Under the pieces are notes generated by a model. That model was not told the origin of the DNA, ran no database searches, and saw only the letters and a program-made list of their open reading frames with translations. The position numbers and the translations under genes were made by a program. 64,000 nucleotides of DNA from Bradyrhizobium sp. ISRA430 (GTDB lineage: Bacteria > Pseudomonadota > Alphaproteobacteria > Rhizobiales > Xanthobacteraceae), in NCBI RefSeq assembly GCF_029909975.1, contig NZ_CP094516.1:5394001-5458000 (forward strand), written 5' to 3'. Positions 60,229-64,000 of the stretch are shown here, one piece after another. Each line of letters begins with the position of its first letter. Position 1 is the first letter of the stretch.

Positions 60229-61005
60229 CTATTTGTTGTCGGCGCGCTGCTGTTTCTTCGCCAGGAGCTGATGCAGCGCCGTGACCTTGGCTGCGGCTTC
60301 GGCCGGCGGCAGGTCGGCTTTCACGATGGCCTCGGCCTCGGACTGTTTTCCCTGCAGCCCCAGCACGAAGGCAAGATTGGTCCGGATGCGGGAATCGGCG
60401 GGACTGCGCTCATGCGCGCGGCGCAGCGTCTCCTCCGCCTTGGACAGATTGTTCTGAAGCACGTAGGACAGTCCGAGGTTGGACAGCACCGACGGCTCGT
60501 CGGGCACGATCTTGAGCGCGGTCGCGTAATATTGCTGCGCTTCCTCGTTGCGGCCGAGCTGGTCGAGCACCGCGCCCTGCGCCGACAGGATGTGCCAGTC
60601 GGGATCCTCGGGCGTATGCGCGCGGCTCAGGACATCGAACGCCTGTTGGAAATTGCCGTTGTCGGCGAGCGCACGGCCGTAGCCGGCGAGCAGCGCCTTG
60701 TTGCTGGGATGGGCGAGCACAGCCTGCTCCATCACCGCAACCGCCTGGGCGCGCTGGCCGGTCTCGCGTAGCGCCTTGCCGTATTCGAGCGAAACATTGG
60801 GATCGCTCGGCTTGGCGCGATAGCGCTCGCGCAGAGCGTCCATGTCCGGTTTGGCGTCGACCTTGCTCGCGGTTTCCGGCTGGCCGCCGAGCGCGCCGGT
60901 CACATCCTCGAGGCCCATGGTCTGGCAGCCGCCGAGGACCAGCACCAAGAGCGCCGGAAGGAGGAATCTCGCCAGGGGAGAGGCAGGGGACGAACGCTTG
61001 GACAT
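60229..61005 (-). CDS. tadD: TadD-like tetratricopeptide lipoprotein
   Basis: A 258-residue lipoprotein: signal ARFLLPALLVLVLGGC with lipobox LGGC (Cys about residue 27), then about five TPR units (for example VSLEYGKALRETGQRAQAVAVMEQAVLAHPSNKALL and PSVLSNLGLSYVLQNNLSKAEETLRRA). TadD is needed for Flp pilus assembly in other bacteria. Here it faces cpaE tail to tail with 18 bases between stops, an unusual orientation. Confidence 0.85.
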   Translation of the reverse strand: MSKRSSPASPLARFLLPALLVLVLGGCQTMGLEDVTGALGGQPETASKVDAKPDMDALRERYRAKPSDPNVSLEYGKALRETGQRAQAVAVMEQAVLAHPSNKALLAGYGRALADNGNFQQAFDVLSRAHTPEDPDWHILSAQGAVLDQLGRNEEAQQYYATALKIVPDEPSVLSNLGLSYVLQNNLSKAEETLRRAHERSPADSRIRTNLAFVLGLQGKQSEAEAIVKADLPPAEAAAKVTALHQLLAKKQQRADNK

Positions 61006-61092
61006 ACTCTGATCTACCGTCGGCGAATGATCAGAGATGCTTTGCCGATTAACCCTAAATTCCCGTTAAGGACGCGCCGTCCTCGTCGCGGC

Positions 61093-61338
61093 CTAGTCGA
61101 CGAATTCGGCGCCGAACTCGCAACCGATACGCCAGCGCAGGCGGCATTGGCGCGAATAGTCGGGCGCAAAGATGATGGTGAATTGCGGCGGCACTTCCAG
61201 AAACTCCGCCACGACTTTCACGCCGCCATCGGAGATATCCGTGATCGTGCAGTCCCTCGGCAGCGAGCCGGCGCCAAAATGAATCTTGGCGAGCCGACTG
61301 CACACCCGACGTTCGCTTCTCCGGCGATTTACAAGCAT
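61093..61338 (-). CDS. PilZ domain protein
   Basis: An 81-residue single-domain PilZ protein with the c-di-GMP motifs RRRSERR (residues 5-11) and DISDGGVKV (about 35-43). PilZ proteins bind cyclic-di-GMP and alter motility, adhesion or polysaccharide export. A longer frame from 61351 is in another phase and is rejected. Near the pilus genes but not in the same transcript. No gene is evident in the gap before comM. Confidence 0.72.
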   Translation of the reverse strand: MLVNRRRSERRVCSRLAKIHFGAGSLPRDCTITDISDGGVKVVAEFLEVPPQFTIIFAPDYSRQCRLRWRIGCEFGAEFVD

Positions 61339-61565
61339 TTCGATTGTTCACTTGTTAGATCACGGCCCATCCCGCGGCTCTAAACGTAGCGAACATTCGT
61401 TGGAATGTGCTGAGCGAAGCCGGTCGCATTCGAGGCGTAGTGTGCGCATCCCGTTTACGATTGGTTAGGGCTTGCCGGGTCGCCAAAATCGTTCCTGTAT
61501 TGTTCTTGTCAGGCGCGCCGCGTCCTGCTACCCTCGATTGTACGAGGGAGCAGTCTGGGGCGCGC

Positions 61566-63104
61566 ATGGTTCAGCGGGTTTCTACAGTCGCCTTTGAGGG
61601 GATCGAGGCGCGCGCGGTCGATGTGCAGGTGCAGGTCGCACCAGGCCTGCCGGCGTTTGCCATCGTCGGCCTCCCGGACAAGGCCGTGTCGGAGGCCCGC
61701 GAGCGGGTCCGCTCGGCGCTGATCGCCTCAGGCCTGGCGCTGCCGGCGCGGCGGATCACCGTCAACCTTGCGCCCGCCGATCTGCCCAAGGAAGGCAGCC
61801 ATTACGACCTGCCGATCGCGCTCGGGCTGATGGCGGCGATCGGGGCGATCCCGCCGGATGCACTGACGGGCTTTACGGTGCTTGGCGAGCTCGGCCTCGA
61901 CGGCTCGATCGCACCCGTTGCGGGCGTGTTGCCGGCCGCGATCGGCGCCAATGCGCGCGAGGAGGGGCTGATCTGTCCGGCCGCCTGCGGCTCGGAGGCA
62001 GCCTGGGCGAGCCCGGACATCCAGATCATTGCCGCAAGTTCGCTGATCCAGATCGCCAACCATTTCAAGGGCACGCAGGTGCTGTCGCGGCCCTCACCGA
62101 AGGTGCATGAGACGGCCGCTTCAAAGCTCGACCTGCGCGACATCAAGGGCCAGGAGAGCGCCAAGCGGGCGCTGGAGATCGCAGCCGCCGGCGGGCATCA
62201 CCTGTTGATGATCGGCGCGCCCGGCGCGGGCAAATCGATGCTGGCGGCGCGCCTGCCCTCGATCCTGCCGCCGCTGTCGCCGGGCGAGCTGCTGGAGGTC
62301 TCGATGATCGCCTCCGTCGCTGGCGAAATTCAGGGCGGTGCGCTGACCTCGCGGCGGCCGTTCCGCTCGCCGCATCATTCCGCCAGCATGGCCGCGCTTA
62401 CCGGCGGCGGCGTGCGCGCAAAGCCCGGCGAGATCTCGCTCGCGCATCAGGGCGTCCTGTTCCTCGACGAGCTGCCCGAGTTCGATCCGCGCGTGCTGGA
62501 TTCGCTGCGCCAGCCCTTGGAGAACGGTGAGGTCGCGGTGTCCCGCGCCAATCATCGCGTGACGTATCCGGCGCGCTTCATGCTGGTCGCGGCGATGAAT
62601 CCCTGCCGTTGCGGCAACGCGTTCGAGCCGGGCTATACCTGCAAGCGTGGCCGCATCGACCGCTGCACGGCAGACTATCAGACGCGCATCTCGGGTCCGC
62701 TGATGGACCGCATCGATCTGCGCATTGAGGTGCCGGCGGTGACCGCGGCCGATCTGATCCTGCCGCCGTCGGCGGAAGGCTCCGCCGAAGTCGCCGCGCG
62801 CGTGGCCGCGGCGCGCGACATCCAGCTCGCACGCTACGCGGCGGCCGGCCTGCCGCATGTCCGCACCAATGCCGAGGCGCCGGCCTCCGTGCTGGAGGAG
62901 ATCGCGAGGCCCGACGCGCAGGGCCAGAAGCTGCTGCGCGATGCCGCCGAGAGCATGCGGCTGTCGGCGCGCGGCTATCACCGCGTGCTGCGCGTGGCGC
63001 GTACGCTCGCCGACCTCGACGGCGCCGAGAAGATCGGCCGGCTGCATCTCGCCGAGGCGCTGTCCTACCGTGCACTCGCGGAGGATGTGCGCCAGATGGC
63101 GTGA
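61566..63104 (+). CDS. comM: YifB/ComM family Mg chelatase-like ATPase
   Basis: AAA+ helicase-type protein that promotes branch migration in natural transformation in Haemophilus and Vibrio. The 512 residues include an N-terminal Lon-like domain (EARAVDVQVQVAPGLPAFAIVGLPDKAV), Walker A GAPGAGKS and Walker B LFLDELPEF, and the C-terminal domain ending YRALAEDVRQMA. The ATG at 61566 is used; 53 upstream codons to 61407 are non-conserved. Its role in non-transformable rhizobia is unknown. Confidence 0.93.
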   Translation: MVQRVSTVAFEGIEARAVDVQVQVAPGLPAFAIVGLPDKAVSEARERVRSALIASGLALPARRITVNLAPADLPKEGSHYDLPIALGLMAAIGAIPPDALTGFTVLGELGLDGSIAPVAGVLPAAIGANAREEGLICPAACGSEAAWASPDIQIIAASSLIQIANHFKGTQVLSRPSPKVHETAASKLDLRDIKGQESAKRALEIAAAGGHHLLMIGAPGAGKSMLAARLPSILPPLSPGELLEVSMIASVAGEIQGGALTSRRPFRSPHHSASMAALTGGGVRAKPGEISLAHQGVLFLDELPEFDPRVLDSLRQPLENGEVAVSRANHRVTYPARFMLVAAMNPCRCGNAFEPGYTCKRGRIDRCTADYQTRISGPLMDRIDLRIEVPAVTAADLILPPSAEGSAEVAARVAAARDIQLARYAAAGLPHVRTNAEAPASVLEEIARPDAQGQKLLRDAAESMRLSARGYHRVLRVARTLADLDGAEKIGRLHLAEALSYRALAEDVRQMA

Positions 63105-63202
63105 CAGCCTCGCGTATCAACCCGGCGGTAACGAGTTTCCTTTACGCTCTGCAAACCATAAGGCCCGCAAGTGCCCCCGCGTGGCCTGGCGAGTAGCGTG
63201 TC

Positions 63203-63670
63203 ATGTTGCGTTTCAAGATCCTGGCCTCGGTTGTTCCCCTCTTGGCGGCTGCGGTGTTCGCCCGCAGCGAGATCCGGTCGGTCTCCCATCCCTGCATTGC
63301 CCTTGGCGAGACCTCGGTCGAGCTCACATCCCTGTTCTGGACGGCCGGCATCCAGGTTGCCTTCACCGAAGATCCCACACAAGCCACCGTACGGGTCCAG
63401 ATGACCGAGAACGCGGATGCCGCGGATTTTGCGGTAGTCGACGACGGCACCAGCGATGAGCCGGGCGCCTGCGAGGCCAACGCCGCGACGCGCCTTGTCG
63501 CGATCTCCGCGCACCCGAGCGATGGCCGTTCCGTGATCTATCTCTCCCCCGACGGGCCCGCTGACTACCGCATCTATGTACGCTCGAAGACGTTCTCGCC
63601 GCGCGAGGCCGCGGCATTGATCGTCGGGGCCCGCGGCGGCCACCGCCACCTCCAGGCCGCCTCGCTCTGA
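63203..63670 (+). CDS. exported protein of unknown function
   Basis: A 155-residue protein with an N-terminal hydrophobic stretch (LASVVPLLAAAVFA, about 7-20), which may be a signal or anchor. The rest is acidic and has two cysteines (SHPCIAL and PGACEAN). I recognise no family. It begins 98 bases after comM on the same strand, but with no strong RBS. Confidence 0.6.
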   Translation: MLRFKILASVVPLLAAAVFARSEIRSVSHPCIALGETSVELTSLFWTAGIQVAFTEDPTQATVRVQMTENADAADFAVVDDGTSDEPGACEANAATRLVAISAHPSDGRSVIYLSPDGPADYRIYVRSKTFSPREAAALIVGARGGHRHLQAASL

Positions 63671-63795
63671 GGCGTTAACGCCTCGTCAACCCTGTTTGGA
63701 GGCGGCTTCCAAACCTCAAACTGTTCGCAACGCCGGCGGGGACATCGTCACTGGTGGCGATCACAGGGTTTCGGAAAGAGTCGGGGTCGGTAGCG

Positions 63796-64000
63796 ATGGG
63801 TCGGACGTTCCGGATCAAGGTGCGCATGCGCCGCTTCAGGCGCCGTCATCCGAGGATCGCCTTCGCGATCCGCTCGTTCGTGATCTTCTCGGCGACGTTC
63901 GGCGCCGCCTACGGCTTCATCACCGGCAGCCGGGCCGAGCATTCCGGCTATGATCCGAACGCTTTCGCGATCGGTGCGAGCTTCCTGTTCGCGCTCGCCT
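63796..64000 (+). CDS. membrane protein, truncated by window edge
   Basis: Open frame from ATG 63796 to the window end (68 codons). It begins with an Arg-rich stretch (RIKVRMRRFRRRHPR) and two hydrophobic segments: AIRSFVIFSATFGAAYGFI and FAIGASFLFALA. This layout is seen at the N-terminus of membrane sensor kinases and cyclases, but too little is present to say more. Confidence 0.55.
   Translation, partial: MGRTFRIKVRMRRFRRRHPRIAFAIRSFVIFSATFGAAYGFITGSRAEHSGYDPNAFAIGASFLFALA

Overview
This 64 kb window is a GC-rich chromosomal segment from an alphaproteobacterium, most likely Bradyrhizobium or a close relative in the Nitrobacteraceae. The reasons are codon use and GC content, an infC gene starting at ATT, a dnaK-dnaJ-pmtA gene order with a sinorhizobial-type phospholipid N-methyltransferase, a CpaB-E pilus cluster, and several families of long imperfect palindromes in the gaps. 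Most of the window is core genome. The only mobile element I can support is one IS30-type insertion sequence.

Layout. 1-5.3 kb: two polytopic membrane proteins that look like GT-C glycosyltransferases, then an MFS transporter. 5.4-16.5 kb: tRNA-Leu(CAG), an NDUFA9-like dehydrogenase, an uppP-dprE1-dprE2 type polyprenyl-phosphate cluster on the minus strand, fzlA-like and queG, a thioesterase, an NTF2-like protein, a hydrolase, infC, rpmI and rplT. 17-20.5 kb: pheS-pheT. 20.5-27.7 kb: a TSUP permease, an amine oxidase-like flavoprotein, a frameshifted YiiX-like cysteine hydrolase, a CsoR/CopA copper pair and nikR. 27.8-32.8 kb: HMG-CoA lyase and a family III CoA-transferase opposite a LysR regulator, followed by an MFS transporter. 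32.9-36 kb: a CysZ-like protein, nth, DUF2244 and an Ada-like methyltransferase. 36-43.5 kb, all minus: dnaK, dnaJ, pmtA, an FMN reductase, pyrF, a DUF1330 protein, dapB and gpmA. 43.8-48.4 kb: a secreted protein, a signal-peptide nicotinamidase, hrcA-grpE and rph. 48.4-54.3 kb: rdgB-hemW, an LpoA-like lipoprotein, rsmI-yraN-gshB. 54.3-55.4 kb: the IS30 element. 55.8-61 kb: cpaB-cpaC-cpaD-cpaE and a TadD-like TPR lipoprotein. 61-64 kb: a PilZ protein, a YifB/ComM ATPase, an unknown exported protein, and the start of a membrane protein cut by the window edge.

Themes. Protein quality control is concentrated here: dnaK, dnaJ, hrcA and grpE, with a candidate RpoH promoter before dnaK. Envelope functions recur: UppP and DprE-like enzymes, the LpoA-like lipoprotein, GT-C proteins and pilus assembly. 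Metal control appears as CsoR/CopA and NikR. The HMG-CoA lyase, CoA-transferase, LysR and MFS genes form a plausible small catabolic module for a C6 dicarboxylate.

The most interesting signals outside ordinary genes are: a multi-stem structured leader between dnaK and the secreted-protein gene at 43.84 kb; a 15-codon upstream ORF whose stop lies inside a terminator-like hairpin before infC; an IS30 element inserted in an intergenic palindrome, so that its transposase has no stop and reads antisense through gshB; a CA-repeat frameshift in the YiiX-like gene; and a pilus cluster that lacks pilin, prepilin peptidase, the CpaF motor and TadB/TadC. I found no CRISPR array, prophage or rRNA gene. 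All calls are from reading the sequence; no database search was run.
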